This document shows, piece by piece, positions 32,843 through 41,893 of a DNA stretch of 61,044 nucleotides; position 1 is the first letter of the stretch; each line of letters starts with the position of its first letter. This stretch comes from Chloroflexota bacterium (GTDB lineage: Bacteria > Chloroflexota > Limnocylindria > QHBO01). The DNA lies in NCBI GenBank assembly GCA_024636135.1, contig JAGXHP010000039.1, positions 1 to 61,044 of the forward strand, in the 5' to 3' direction. The position numbers and the translations under genes were made by a program. A model generated the notes under the pieces. That model did not search any database, was not told the DNA's origin, and saw only the letters and a program-made list of their open reading frames with translations.

Positions 32843-35800
32843 ATGCGATGTCCCGCCTGCGACATCGACAACCCCGAGACCGCCCGGTTCTGCTCCCAGT
32901 GCGGTAGCCGTTTCGGATCAGCCTGCCCTCACTGCCACGCGCCGACGAGTCCGTCAATGCGTTTCTGCATATCCTGTGGCAGCTCGCTCGTCGGCCTGGA
33001 GGGGGAAGCCGCGCCGACGACGCGGCTCGAGCCGCCATCCCAGGCTGAACGGCGACGCGTCTCGGTCCTGTTCGTGGACCTCGAGAACTTCACCGGGCTC
33101 GCCGAGTCGCTCGATCCCGAGGAGGTGCGCAACATTCAGTCGCGCTACTTCGAGATCGCACGTTCGGTGATCGCTCGCTACGGCGGAACCATCGAGAAGT
33201 TCATCGGCGATGCGGTCATGGCCATCTGGGGCGCGCCGATCGCCCACGAGGATGATCCGGACCGCGCCGTCGCCGCGGCGCTCGCCGTGGTCGACGCGGT
33301 CGGCCGTCTCGGAGGCGCCGCCTCGGGCCGGAACCTCAGCGCGCGGGCGGCGGTCACAACCGGCGAGGCGGCGGTCAGCACCGGAGCGTCGAACCAGGGA
33401 ATGGTCGCAGGCGACCTGGTCAATGTCGCGGCGCGGCTCCAGGGACGCGCCCCGACCGGCGGCGTGCTGGTCGACGCGCCGACACGTGAGCTGGCGCAGG
33501 GTGCGGCCACGTTCAAGCGAGTTGGCGCGCTGACCCTCAAGGGCCGGACCGCAAAGCTGCGAGCATTCCGCGCCACGCCCGGCCGACCCGGAGGGGGCAG
33601 CCGCAGGGGTAGCACGCACTCCGGTCCGTTCGTCGGGCGCACACGCGAACTCCGGGAGCTGCGCGAGCTCTTCGCCGGGGTCGCCCGGGAGCGACACAGC
33701 CGCCTCGTGTCCGTCACCGGCATCGCCGGAATTGGGAAGAGCCGCCTGGCATGGGAGCTCCGCGAGCGCCTGGAGGCGGCACCGGAGGAGGTCGCCTGGC
33801 ACGCGGGCCGCGCCCCCGCGTACGGGGACGACATCACTTTCGCCGCGGTGGCCGAGATGGTGCGCCGCCGTGTCCGGGTCTCTGAGGACGTGCCCGCACT
33901 GCTCGCCGGACGCCAGCTGCGTTCCGCGCTCGAAGAGATCGTGCGAGACGAAGCAGAGCGGAAATGGATGGAGCCACGCCTGGGTGTCCTCCTTGACGGC
34001 GACCTCGACGCCGCCTTCGATCGCGACGAGCTGTTCGCCGCGTGGCGACGGTTCTTCGAGCGAGTCTCCGAGCGGACCCCGGCTGTGCTGGTCTTCGAGG
34101 ATCTGCAGTGGGCTGACGAGAGCCTGCTCGACTTCATCGAGCACCTTGCCGCCTGGACGGGCGATCACCCGATCCTGATCCTCGGCCTCGCGCGGCCCGA
34201 ACTGCTCGACCGCCGCCCGTCCTGGGGGGCCGCGATGGGCAGCTTCACGGCGATGCATCTCGACCGCCTGCCAGACTCGAAGATGCGAGAGCTGCTGTCC
34301 GCGCCGGGTCGCGACGTCAGCGGGCCGCTGGTCGAGGAGATCCTCGAGCGGGCTGGCGGCGTGCCGCTCTACGCGGTCGAGGTCGCCCGTATCCTTGGCG
34401 ACCGGGACGCAACGCAACCGCGCGGCGGCGCGACCGGACTGACGATTCCCGACTCCCTCCACAGCCTGATCGCGGCGCGTATCGACGCGCTTCCGCGTCG
34501 CGAGCGGAACGTCCTGCTGGCCGCCGGCCTTCTGGGAAGGCGGTTTACCGCGGACGCGATGGCGGCGCTTGTCCCGATCGATGCGACCGCGCTCCGCGCG
34601 CTCCTCGAGTCGCTCGTTCGCCGCGAGCTCCTGTCGGTCGACGACGAGATCGGCTCGCCCGGCAGCGGCGTGTTCGAATTCGTGCAGGATCTGGTGCGTG
34701 AGGTGGCCTATCGGACGCTCGCGCGTGGAGAGCGGAGACGCCTGCACCTCGCTGCGGCGCGACATTTCGAGTCGAGGGACGAGGACGATCTGGCGGATTC
34801 GCTCGCGTACCACCTCGTCGAGGCTCACCGGCTGGCACCAACCCACGCAGACGCACCCCGGGTGGCTCGGAGAGCAGTTGCAGCGCTGCGCCGGGCGGCC
34901 CGCGGTGCGGTCCGGCTTCATCTCGCGCAGCGTGCGCTGACGCAGCTGAACCGGGCCCTCGAGCTGAACCAGCTGCCGGAGCAGCGCCTCATCCTGCTGG
35001 ACGAGGCGGCCGCGGCGGCGCGAGCCGCGGGTGACCTCGAAGCCGCGGAGCGCCACCTTCGGGAACTTCTCGGCCTGCTGCCGGCCAGCGACGTCCCCGA
35101 CCGAGTGGCGAGGGCACGCGCCCAGCTTGCGAGCGTACTGCTCACGTCACAGCGCAGCGACAGTGCCCTGCGCGAGCTCGAAGATGCCGTGGGTGCCATC
35201 GACGACCTTGGTGCGGATGCTGCGGCCGTGGAGCTTGCCGCGCAGCTGGCGAGGGCGCGGATGCTCACCGGCGATCACGAGGCAAGCATTGCCTGGGCCG
35301 AGCGCGCCATGGATGCGGCGACCCGTCTCGGGCTGGAGACCATCGGCGCCGACCTGCTCATCACGCGCGGAACGGCACGGTTCCGGATGGGCCATGAGGC
35401 CGATGGCCTTGCCGACCTCGACGCAGCCGTGACGGCCGCCGCGCGCTCCGGTGCGCTCGCCGTGGAGCTCCGAGGACGCAACAACCTCGCGTGGCTCTCC
35501 GTTGCGGAAGACCCGCGAACGACGTTCCGCACCGCCCGCGAAGGGTATGACCTCGCCAGGGCGATGGGGGTCGGCGAGCTCGTGGGTCAGCTGGCGGACG
35601 TGGCGTGCGCGGCGGCCATCGACACCGGGGATTGGGGCTGGGCACTCGAGACGGCCGCGGCGCTGGATACGGGGACCCTGAGCAGCGAGTTCCGCTTTGA
35701 CCTCGGCGCTACGGTCGCGACGATCCACGCGCTGCAGGGCGATGCCCATCCGTTGGACGCAATCGAAGCCCTGCCACCGTCCGAGCGGACGTTGGATCGC

Positions 35801-36400
35801 GAGGTCAGTGCCGGCATCCTCCACGCGCGAGCGTGGGCGGCCTTCGCGGCCGGCTCCTTCGAGGACGCACACGACCTGGCTGTGGAGGCGGCTGATGGGG
35901 CCGGCGGCGCTGAGCGGGCGCAGCGCTGGATCCTCGCCACGCGCGCCGCGCTGTGGCAAAGGGACGCCGACCGGGCCGCCGCCGCCCTGCGCGCACTGAA
36001 GAAGATCTCCGCGTCGGGACGAACGATCCGGGCTGCCTCTGCGACCCTCGCCGCGGGGCTGCTGGCCGTGCGGAACCGCGTTGGAGCGGTTCGGGCATTT
36101 GACCGGGCCATCGCCGAATGGCGCGAGCTCGACCTCCCGCTGCACCTGGGACTCGCCCTCCTTGACGCCGGCCGTCTGCTGGATGACGGCACACGCGACA
36201 TGGATGAGGCGCGCGCCATCCTCACCGACATGGGCGCCCAAGGGCTTTGGGCAGCGGCGCAGACTCCGGCTGGAGTCAGCCCGAAAGCAGGTCGCGGACG
36301 AGCGGCGCGACCGAATCCACCCAGAGCTCGTACTGCAGCCCGGACGGGTGGAGACCGTCATCGGCGATCAGCGACGGATCGTGTGCCGCCAGCCGGCTGA
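32843..36400 (+). CDS. Zinc-ribbon/adenylate cyclase/AAA ATPase/TPR signalling protein
   Basis: A 1185-residue multidomain protein. Residues 3-47 hold two zinc ribbons (CPACDIDNPETARFCSQCG and CPHCHAPTSPSMRFCISCG). Residues 72-235 are a class III cyclase domain with its key residues intact: metal Asp79 (FVDLENFTG) and Asp123, base-binding Lys119 (EKFIGDAVMA), Asn194 and Arg198 (GDLVNVAARL). Residues 262-570 are an AAA/STAND-type ATPase (Walker A GIAGIGKSRL at 293-302, Walker B LVFEDLQWADES). About 640-1130 is a long run of TPR-like helical repeats. It is probably a cyclic-nucleotide-producing signal integrator; the input is unknown. The last 40 residues are low-complexity (RGRAARPNPPRARTAARTGG) and lie opposite the SGNH hydrolase gene, so the true ancestral end is likely near residue 1145. 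Confidence 0.9.
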   Translation: MRCPACDIDNPETARFCSQCGSRFGSACPHCHAPTSPSMRFCISCGSSLVGLEGEAAPTTRLEPPSQAERRRVSVLFVDLENFTGLAESLDPEEVRNIQSRYFEIARSVIARYGGTIEKFIGDAVMAIWGAPIAHEDDPDRAVAAALAVVDAVGRLGGAASGRNLSARAAVTTGEAAVSTGASNQGMVAGDLVNVAARLQGRAPTGGVLVDAPTRELAQGAATFKRVGALTLKGRTAKLRAFRATPGRPGGGSRRGSTHSGPFVGRTRELRELRELFAGVARERHSRLVSVTGIAGIGKSRLAWELRERLEAAPEEVAWHAGRAPAYGDDITFAAVAEMVRRRVRVSEDVPALLAGRQLRSALEEIVRDEAERKWMEPRLGVLLDGDLDAAFDRDELFAAWRRFFERVSERTPAVLVFEDLQWADESLLDFIEHLAAWTGDHPILILGLARPELLDRRPSWGAAMGSFTAMHLDRLPDSKMRELLSAPGRDVSGPLVEEILERAGGVPLYAVEVARILGDRDATQPRGGATGLTIPDSLHSLIAARIDALPRRERNVLLAAGLLGRRFTADAMAALVPIDATALRALLESLVRRELLSVDDEIGSPGSGVFEFVQDLVREVAYRTLARGERRRLHLAAARHFESRDEDDLADSLAYHLVEAHRLAPTHADAPRVARRAVAALRRAARGAVRLHLAQRALTQLNRALELNQLPEQRLILLDEAAAAARAAGDLEAAERHLRELLGLLPASDVPDRVARARAQLASVLLTSQRSDSALRELEDAVGAIDDLGADAAAVELAAQLARARMLTGDHEASIAWAERAMDAATRLGLETIGADLLITRGTARFRMGHEADGLADLDAAVTAAARSGALAVELRGRNNLAWLSVAEDPRTTFRTAREGYDLARAMGVGELVGQLADVACAAAIDTGDWGWALETAAALDTGTLSSEFRFDLGATVATIHALQGDAHPLDAIEALPPSERTLDREVSAGILHARAWAAFAAGSFEDAHDLAVEAADGAGGAERAQRWILATRAALWQRDADRAAAALRALKKISASGRTIRAASATLAAGLLAVRNRVGAVRAFDRAIAEWRELDLPLHLGLALLDAGRLLDDGTRDMDEARAILTDMGAQGLWAAAQTPAGVSPKAGRGRAARPNPPRARTAARTGGDRHRRSATDRVPPAG

Positions 36401-36863
36401 TCTCGAAGATTCGGTCGGCGAACCTGATGGGCCACAGGCGGCATGCCTTGCCGAGCACCTCGTTGGCGCGCATGATCCTCGCGCTCTGCTGCTCCGGGTC
36501 GCCGAAGGCCGATCCCCGGGGCGTGACCGTGTAGTCGGGCGTCGCGACACACAGGATCCGGTCAGCCGGGAGCAGAGCCAAAAGCTCGTCCAGGATGCGC
36601 TCCACGTTTGCCGCATACTGCCGTTCGGTTACGCCCTGCACGGTGTCGTTGACGCCGATGAGCAGCGTCACGAGATCCGGCCGCAGCGGCGCGAGCTCCG
36701 GGAGCTCCCGCTCGATCAGGTCCCTTGACGTGTAGCCATTGACGGCCAGGTTGCCGGCGATCTCGATGGCGTCGACCCGCTCCGCGAGCTGATTCGGCCA
36801 GCGCTCGGCCTCCGACACGGCGGTGCCGATGGTGTACGAGTCACCGAGAGCCACAAGACGCAC
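36276..36863 (-). CDS. SGNH/GDSL-family hydrolase
   Basis: A 195-residue esterase-type hydrolase. Block I is VALGDSYTIG with the catalytic Ser, block II Gly is in IAGNLAVNGYTSRD, block III is LLIGVNDTVQG (Gly-x-Asn-Asp) and block V is DDGLHPSGLQY, carrying the catalytic Asp and His. The fold fits lysophospholipase or carbohydrate esterases; the substrate is unknown and there is no signal peptide from the chosen start. GTG 36863 is chosen because GGAGG lies exactly 5 nt upstream and because block I follows at once. Its 3-prime end overlaps the converging cyclase gene by 125 bp. Confidence 0.88.
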   Translation of the reverse strand: MRLVALGDSYTIGTAVSEAERWPNQLAERVDAIEIAGNLAVNGYTSRDLIERELPELAPLRPDLVTLLIGVNDTVQGVTERQYAANVERILDELLALLPADRILCVATPDYTVTPRGSAFGDPEQQSARIMRANEVLGKACRLWPIRFADRIFEISRLAAHDPSLIADDGLHPSGLQYELWVDSVAPLVRDLLSG

Positions 36864-36868
36864 GCTAT

Positions 36869-36873
36869 CCTCC
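36869..36873 (-). promoter_or_regulatory. Shine-Dalgarno GGAGG fixing SGNH start
   Basis: GGAGG on the minus strand lies 5 nt before GTG 36863. This rules out the longer reading from 36965, whose extra 34 residues look non-coding. Confidence 0.65.
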
Positions 36874-36964
36874 AGGCTGGGGGTCGGTGGCGAGCCTGAG
36901 CCGCATGCCACCGGGTGCGCGACGACGCCAAGCCAGGACGAGTACGCCGCGTTGCATGCTCGCA

Positions 36965-36970
36965 TACCCT
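36965..36970 (+). promoter_or_regulatory. Probable -10 box (TACCCT) of DUF554-ltrA operon
   Basis: TACCCT ends 6 nt before the ATG at 36977, with no ribosome site between; a leaderless start is likely. Confidence 0.45.
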
Positions 36971-36976
36971 ACGGGA

Positions 36977-37711
36977 ATGTTCCTGACCGGCACGCTCCTC
37001 AACATGGTGACGGTGCTGGTCGGCGCATCGATCGGCTTGCTCCTCGGGGCGCGAATGTCGGGTCGCATGCAGGTCAGCCTCACGACAGGTCTCGCCTTCT
37101 TCACCCTGGCCATTGCCACCTCCATGGCGATTTCGATCTTCACCGATCCCGCGGCACAGCCCGGTGACGACCTGGCCATCCTCGGCGCGCTCCTGCTCGG
37201 CGTGGTCATCGGCGAGTTCCTGAGGCTGCATGACGGCCTGGAGTGGCTGGGCAACTGGTTCCAGCGGCGGCTTTCGCGGGGCGAGCGACCGAGCCGGATA
37301 GCGGAGGGCTTTGTGACCGCCAGCATCGTGTTCTGCGTCGGGCCACTCACGATCCTCGGCTCGGTGGCAAACGGACTGACGGGTGATGTCCAACTGCTGG
37401 CGATCAAGTCGCTGCTCGACGGCGTGGCCTCAATCGCGTTCGCGGCCGCGCTCGGCGCCGGCGTCTACCTCTCGGTCCTGACGATCCTCATCGTCCAGGG
37501 AGGGATCGCGGCCGGAGCCAGCCTGTTTCAGGGGGCGATGGACCAGGTCACAATCCTCGCCATCACCGCGGCCGGCGGGCTCATCCTCATGGGGGTCGCG
37601 CTCCGGCTCCTCGATCTGAAGCCGGTCCGCGTGGCCAGCTTCCTCCCGGCCATCGTGCTGGCGCCGATTCTCGTGCGGGTCGCCGAGCTGGTCCGAACGG
37701 CACTGGCATGA
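36977..37711 (+). CDS. DUF554 (YdfK-type) membrane protein
   Basis: A 244-residue membrane protein with seven or so hydrophobic helices. GTLLNMVTVLVGASIGLLLG at the N-terminus and EGFVTASIVFCVGPLTILGS near residue 110-129 are characteristic of the DUF554/YdfK family, as is the ALGAGVYLSVLTIL helix. Members are conserved but their transport function is unproven. The ATG at 36977 follows a TACCCT box by 6 nt. The last codons overlap the LtrA gene (ATGA), so the two are co-translated. Confidence 0.87.
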   Translation: MFLTGTLLNMVTVLVGASIGLLLGARMSGRMQVSLTTGLAFFTLAIATSMAISIFTDPAAQPGDDLAILGALLLGVVIGEFLRLHDGLEWLGNWFQRRLSRGERPSRIAEGFVTASIVFCVGPLTILGSVANGLTGDVQLLAIKSLLDGVASIAFAAALGAGVYLSVLTILIVQGGIAAGASLFQGAMDQVTILAITAAGGLILMGVALRLLDLKPVRVASFLPAIVLAPILVRVAELVRTALA

Positions 37712-38862
37712 CGCGCCGATCGTTCCACACCAGCGAACCGCAGTCGGTGACCTTCGTCGAGCTGTTCTTCGACCTGGTCTTCGTCTTCGCGGTCACTCAG
37801 GTCACCGCACTCACCGCACATCATCTGACCGCAGTCGGGATCCTCCACTCGCTGCTCCTCTTCTGGCTCATCTGGTGGGCGTGGACACAGTTCACGTGGA
37901 CCCTCAACCCAGCAGATACCACCCATGACGGCGTGCGGCTCGTCACGATTCTGGCGACCGGGGCCGCATTCGTGATGGCGACGGCAGTGCCCGGCGCGTT
38001 CGAGGCGGACGCCCTGTGGTTCGCCATCCCCTACCTCCTCGTCCGGGTGCTGGGGCTGGCACTCCAGATCCGGGTCGAGGTGGAGGACTCGACGTCCAGC
38101 CAGGGCGGTGTCTGGGCCTGGGCCGGCTTCTCGATGATCGGGCTGCTCCTCGTCCTGATGGGGGCGCTGGCAGACCCCTCGGCCAGGACGGCGCTGTGGG
38201 TCGCCGCCGTCGTTGCCGACCTCGTCGCGGCATTGGTTGCGGGTCGAGCGCGTGAGTGGGACCTCAACCCGGCGCACCTCTCCGAACGACATGGCCTCTT
38301 CGTGATCATCGCCATCGGCGAGTCCCTCATCGTCGCCGGGGCCGCCGTGGCGGGCGACGTGCGCACCCTTCCGCTGGCAGGCGTCGCAGTGGCGTCGCTG
38401 GCCGTCGCCGGCCTGATGTGGTGGACCTATTTCGGATGGCTGCAGGAGGCACTCGAGCACGGCATCGCCGCCACCGCTCCATCGCGAATGGGAGCGGCGG
38501 CACGGGACGCGTTCAGCCTCAGCCACTTTCCCCTGGTCTGCGGCATCGTCGGCTTTGCCGTCGCGGTCGAAGAGTTCGTGGCGCACCCCGACGAGCCCGC
38601 CTCGGGCGCGGTGATCGCGGCGCTCGGCGCCGGTGTCGCGCTGTTCGTCGGATTCTCCGCCGTCTCGTACTGGGTGCTGCATCGGCGACTGCTCGTGGCT
38701 CGCGGCGTTGCGCTAGTCACGATGGTCGCGCTCCTCGCTGTCGTCGCGCCGCTCGCACCGGTCGTGCCGCTGGCCGGCGTCGCGATCGTGCTCTTCGCGC
38801 TGGTGCTGTTCGAGCGATCGGCGCGTGACCACGCGGCCCTGCGGGACGCTAGCCCAGGCTGA
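37708..38862 (+). CDS. LtrA-family membrane protein (low temperature requirement A)
   Basis: A 384-residue protein with about ten to twelve membrane helices. The N-terminal signature VTFVELFFDLVFVFAVTQVT is diagnostic of the LtrA family, and the following WWAWTQFTWTLNPADT and HLSERHGLFVIIAIGESLIV segments also fit. LtrA was linked to growth of Listeria at low temperature; the molecular role is unknown. The ATG overlaps the DUF554 stop by 4 bp. Its last 14 bp overlap the converging asparaginase gene. Confidence 0.9.
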   Translation: MTRRSFHTSEPQSVTFVELFFDLVFVFAVTQVTALTAHHLTAVGILHSLLLFWLIWWAWTQFTWTLNPADTTHDGVRLVTILATGAAFVMATAVPGAFEADALWFAIPYLLVRVLGLALQIRVEVEDSTSSQGGVWAWAGFSMIGLLLVLMGALADPSARTALWVAAVVADLVAALVAGRAREWDLNPAHLSERHGLFVIIAIGESLIVAGAAVAGDVRTLPLAGVAVASLAVAGLMWWTYFGWLQEALEHGIAATAPSRMGAAARDAFSLSHFPLVCGIVGFAVAVEEFVAHPDEPASGAVIAALGAGVALFVGFSAVSYWVLHRRLLVARGVALVTMVALLAVVAPLAPVVPLAGVAIVLFALVLFERSARDHAALRDASPG

Positions 38863-39910
38863 AGGCCGGCCGGATCTCGCCGGACTGATTGCCCCTCGGA
38901 TCCTCGATCGGAGGCTTCGCGTACTCCTCGAGCGCGGCTAACTGACCGGCGTCGAGGGCGCCTGCCTGGCGCAGCGCCTCGCACGTGGCGACGTTCACCG
39001 CGCGCTGCGCGGCCCCCCCATCCTCGATGGTGAGCGCGATGCCGGCGGGCGACCATCCGCCAGCGGCCGACGGCAGCAGCCCGACCGTGCCGACGCCCTC
39101 TGCGCCGCCCTTCGCAACGATGGTGCCGACCCCCACCCGCATCAGCGCCGTGTCGATTCGCCGGCGGGTTCCGGCAACCAGATCCGGGTGGGCGATCATC
39201 GCGTCCCGGATGCGGACCAAGGCAGCGCGAAGCGGCGGATCGGCCACGGCCGATGGGTCGGCGAGCCGGGCGAACGCCAGCGCGAGCCCTCGGAGGGGCA
39301 TCCCGAAGGTGAGGACGCCACAGCCATCGGTCGCGGTGACGATCTGCTCGACCGGAACGTCGGACAGGGCGGAGACGGTCTCGAGCGCCATCCGCTGCAC
39401 GGGATGATCGGGGTCCCAGTAGCTGTCGATCGGCCAGCCTGACGCCTTGGCGAACAGAACCATCCCGGCGTGCTTGCCGGAGCAGTTTCCCCGAAAGGAA
39501 GTCGGCTGCTCGCCGTCGCGGATCAGCCGGTGCGCCGTCTCCCGGTCGTAGGGCGCATGGACCTGGTTCTGCAGCACCGAACTCGTGAGGCCGGCGCGGC
39601 GGAGCGTCTCCTGCACGAGCCGAACGTGCTGATCCTCGCCGCTGTGACTGGCGGCCATTACGGCCAGGGCGTCATCACCAAGCTGGTACTCGTCGAAACG
39701 CCCGGACGCGACGAATGGGGCGAGCTGGAAGGGCTTGGCGCTCGAGCGCAGGAAGATGAAATGGTCCGGATCACCGACGGATGCGATGGGTGACCCGTCG
39801 GGGGCGACGACGGCCACGGCACCACGATGCGCGGATTCAACCCGATCGCCCCGTCGAACCTCCACCAGCACGGGTGGCGCGGCTGTCGCTGGACGTCGGG
39901 CGCGGCTCAC
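38849..39910 (-). CDS. L-asparaginase II-type amidohydrolase
   Basis: A 353-residue protein of the L-asparaginase II family found in soil bacteria (pfam06089 type, not related to E. coli AnsB). Typical segments are LVEVRRGDRVESAHRGAVAV at the N-terminus, FLRSSAKPFQLAPFVASG near 53-70, AASHSGEDQHVRLVQ near 86-100 and FRGNCSGKHAGML-like (here FRGNCSGKHAGMV) near 140. Members hydrolyse asparagine to aspartate and ammonia in the cytoplasm. The start is a GTG at 39910, 21 bp after the bactofilin stop, so it is probably in the bactofilin transcript. No clear ribosome site is seen. Confidence 0.88.
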   Translation of the reverse strand: MSRARRPATAAPPVLVEVRRGDRVESAHRGAVAVVAPDGSPIASVGDPDHFIFLRSSAKPFQLAPFVASGRFDEYQLGDDALAVMAASHSGEDQHVRLVQETLRRAGLTSSVLQNQVHAPYDRETAHRLIRDGEQPTSFRGNCSGKHAGMVLFAKASGWPIDSYWDPDHPVQRMALETVSALSDVPVEQIVTATDGCGVLTFGMPLRGLALAFARLADPSAVADPPLRAALVRIRDAMIAHPDLVAGTRRRIDTALMRVGVGTIVAKGGAEGVGTVGLLPSAAGGWSPAGIALTIEDGGAAQRAVNVATCEALRQAGALDAGQLAALEEYAKPPIEDPRGNQSGEIRPAFSLG

Positions 39911-39931
39911 TCCGGGCGGGTCGCGACGGGC

Positions 39932-40582
39932 CTACTGGCCGCCGCCGCCCTGGCCGCCGCCCTGGCCGGCGGGCTGGCCCTCGCGCTGCTCGGCGCCGCC
40001 CTTCTCGCCACCCTCGCGCTCGCCCTTGCTGAAGATGCTGCCACCGCTTGCGCGGTTTGCGGGGGCCGCTCCGCTCTGCCCAGGCTGTCCGGGCTGTCCC
40101 GCGGTCGGAGCGGGGCGGGCACCGGGCTCTCGCGTCATGGTGACGCCGCCCTCCCAGTGCGCGCCTTCCTTGACGACAAGCACCTGGGTCTTGATGTTGC
40201 CCTTCACGCGGCCGGTCGAGCCGATCTCGAAGCGTCCGCCGCAGTCGACGTCGCCCTCGTAGTCGCCGTTGACCACCACGTTGTGGGCCTTGATCGCGCT
40301 GCGAACGCGCGCCTGCGGGCTGATGATCAGCGTCCCCTGGCACTCGATTTCGCCCTGCGCCTCGCCTTCGATCCGCAGATCGCGGTCGCTGACGTACTTC
40401 CCGTTGAACCGGGCATGGGGATCGATGACGCTCTCGTTGCCGCGATCATCGCGACGGGGGAATTCGCTGGGTGACTGTGCCACGTCGACCTCACTCGTCA
40501 GGTTATCCGGATACAGGTTCCCGACCACATCCTCGCGCGAGAGGCTGTCCGGCTTGGTGTCACGCTTTGATCCGAAGACCAT
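39932..40582 (-). CDS. Bactofilin (polymer-forming cytoskeletal protein)
   Basis: A 216-residue protein with a disordered N-terminal tail (to about 50), a bactofilin beta-helix core at about 55-145 (SVIDPHARFNGKYVSDRDLR; EGEAQGEIECQGTLII; NVVVNGDYEGDVDCGGRFEI; RVKGNIKTQVLVV) and a long disordered tail of Gly, Gln and Glu (REGQPAGQGGGQGGGG). Bactofilins polymerise without nucleotide and shape or position envelope machinery. I chose the ATG at 40582 since AGGAGG (40593-40598) is 10 nt upstream of it, whereas it is only 1 nt from the ATG at 40591. It lies upstream of the asparaginase gene on the same strand. Confidence 0.92.
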   Translation of the reverse strand: MVFGSKRDTKPDSLSREDVVGNLYPDNLTSEVDVAQSPSEFPRRDDRGNESVIDPHARFNGKYVSDRDLRIEGEAQGEIECQGTLIISPQARVRSAIKAHNVVVNGDYEGDVDCGGRFEIGSTGRVKGNIKTQVLVVKEGAHWEGGVTMTREPGARPAPTAGQPGQPGQSGAAPANRASGGSIFSKGEREGGEKGGAEQREGQPAGQGGGQGGGGQ

Positions 40583-40592
40583 GCTCTCCATA

Positions 40593-40598
40593 CCTCCT
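40593..40598 (-). promoter_or_regulatory. Shine-Dalgarno AGGAGG fixing bactofilin start
   Basis: The perfect AGGAGG is 10 nt before ATG 40582 but only 1 nt before ATG 40591, so it points to the second start. A TAGGCT about 80 nt upstream may be the -10 box; the rest of the 151-bp gap to the MFS gene is featureless. Confidence 0.6.
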
Positions 40599-40733
40599 CA
40601 GGTGGCGGATCCGAGCGACGGGCGGGCACACGGTCCATGCGCGAAAGGGTCAGACACGAACCGATAGCCTAGCAGCAAGCCGCCAGCCGAGGTAGATCCC
40701 GGTCCTTGCCCCCGCACGCGGCGTACCAGCCGG

Positions 40734-41852
40734 TCATCCGCGCACGATTCGGGAGCGCGCGACGACCATGACGATCAGGGCCGCCGCCGGAACCACCGCC
40801 AGGCCGATGCGCAGGCCGGCAAGCTCGCCGAGAAGGCCGACGGCCAATGGGCCGATGAGGAATCCCGCGTACCCGAGCGACAGCACGTACGACGCCGCTC
40901 GACCGGCATACGGGCCGGCTCGCCGACCGGCGAGGCTGATCACGACCGGGACCATGAACGCGGCGCCGAGCGCCGCGACGAACATCGCGCCGATCGCGAC
41001 CGGCAGCGAGGGCACGACCAGCGCCACGCCCATCCCCGCCACGATCAGGCCCCCGGACGCCAGGAGCGTCGCCCCAGCCCCGAGCGATCCCGCGATGCCG
41101 GCGCCTACCAGGCGGCCAACGAGCATCGCCGCGTGAAATGCTCCCGGACCAAGAGCCCCGACGAACGCCGCGGCACCCAGCGTGTCGCGCAGGTAGATCG
41201 CCGACCATGTCTCCATCGATCCCTCGGCCAGGAATGCGAGCCCGGCAAGGGCGGCAAGCGGCAGCATGACGATCGCGACGGCGCGCGGGACCCGGCCTTC
41301 GCGCACGACGGGCCGGCGATGCCCGCCGAGCGACAGCACCCCCGCCGCCAGGACTCCGAGCCCCATGACCGGGTAGACGACCTGGAACGGGACGCCGACT
41401 CCCACGGCGGCCCCCGCCCCGATGGAGCCGACCAGGCCCCCACCGCTGAACGCCGCGTGCAGGAGCGTGAGCCGAGCAGGTCGCCCCCAGTCGGCATCAC
41501 CCATCGCGGATCCGTTGATCGCGACGTCGAAGGCGCCACTGCCGGCCGCCATCACGACCACGCCCGCGACCAGGGCCGGTAGCGGGCCGAGCGCACCCAC
41601 TGTGACGAGGCCCACCGCCAGCCCCACCGACGTCACGAAGATCCCCACCTGTGACCCGATGCGGTCGATGAGCCACCCCGTACCGATCATGATCGGTAGA
41701 GACACGGCGAAGCCCGCGGTGAGCATCAGGCCGAGCGGTCCGCTCGTCAGGTCGTAATGCCCGGCGAGATCGGGAAGGACCGCCTGCCACGCTCCCCACA
41801 CCGCCCCGAATGCGCCGAAGGCCATCGGCAGGGGGTGGAGCCTGGGTCGCAT
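40734..41852 (-). CDS. MFS transporter
   Basis: A 372-residue membrane protein with about 11-12 helices, somewhat short for the family. The loop between helices 2 and 3 reads GTGWLIDRIGSQVGIF, a version of the MFS motif A G-x-x-x-D-R-x-G. The pattern resembles small drug or sugar efflux transporters (FucP-like helices such as AAGSGAFDVAINGSAMGDADW near 105-125, similar to fucose-permease-like MFS proteins). The substrate is unknown. It is divergent from upp, sharing a 41-bp gap; CACAAT 6 nt before its ATG could be its -10 box. No functional link with its neighbours is evident. Confidence 0.85.
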   Translation of the reverse strand: MRPRLHPLPMAFGAFGAVWGAWQAVLPDLAGHYDLTSGPLGLMLTAGFAVSLPIMIGTGWLIDRIGSQVGIFVTSVGLAVGLVTVGALGPLPALVAGVVVMAAGSGAFDVAINGSAMGDADWGRPARLTLLHAAFSGGGLVGSIGAGAAVGVGVPFQVVYPVMGLGVLAAGVLSLGGHRRPVVREGRVPRAVAIVMLPLAALAGLAFLAEGSMETWSAIYLRDTLGAAAFVGALGPGAFHAAMLVGRLVGAGIAGSLGAGATLLASGGLIVAGMGVALVVPSLPVAIGAMFVAALGAAFMVPVVISLAGRRAGPYAGRAASYVLSLGYAGFLIGPLAVGLLGELAGLRIGLAVVPAAALIVMVVARSRIVRG

Positions 41853-41880
41853 CCGCCCATTGTGCGCAGGTCGAGCGGAC

Positions 41881-41886
41881 TAGAAT
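41881..41886 (+). promoter_or_regulatory. Probable -10 box (TAGAAT) of upp
   Basis: TAGAAT ends 7 nt before the upp ATG at 41894; there is no ribosome site between. Confidence 0.5.
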
Positions 41887-41893
41887 CTCGCCG

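Noticed and set aside
36400..36728. Continuation of the cyclase in another plus-strand frame (possible frameshift)
   Set aside because: The frames past 36300 show no TPR-like or other conserved content, while the minus-strand SGNH gene has all its catalytic blocks, so no frameshift is needed.
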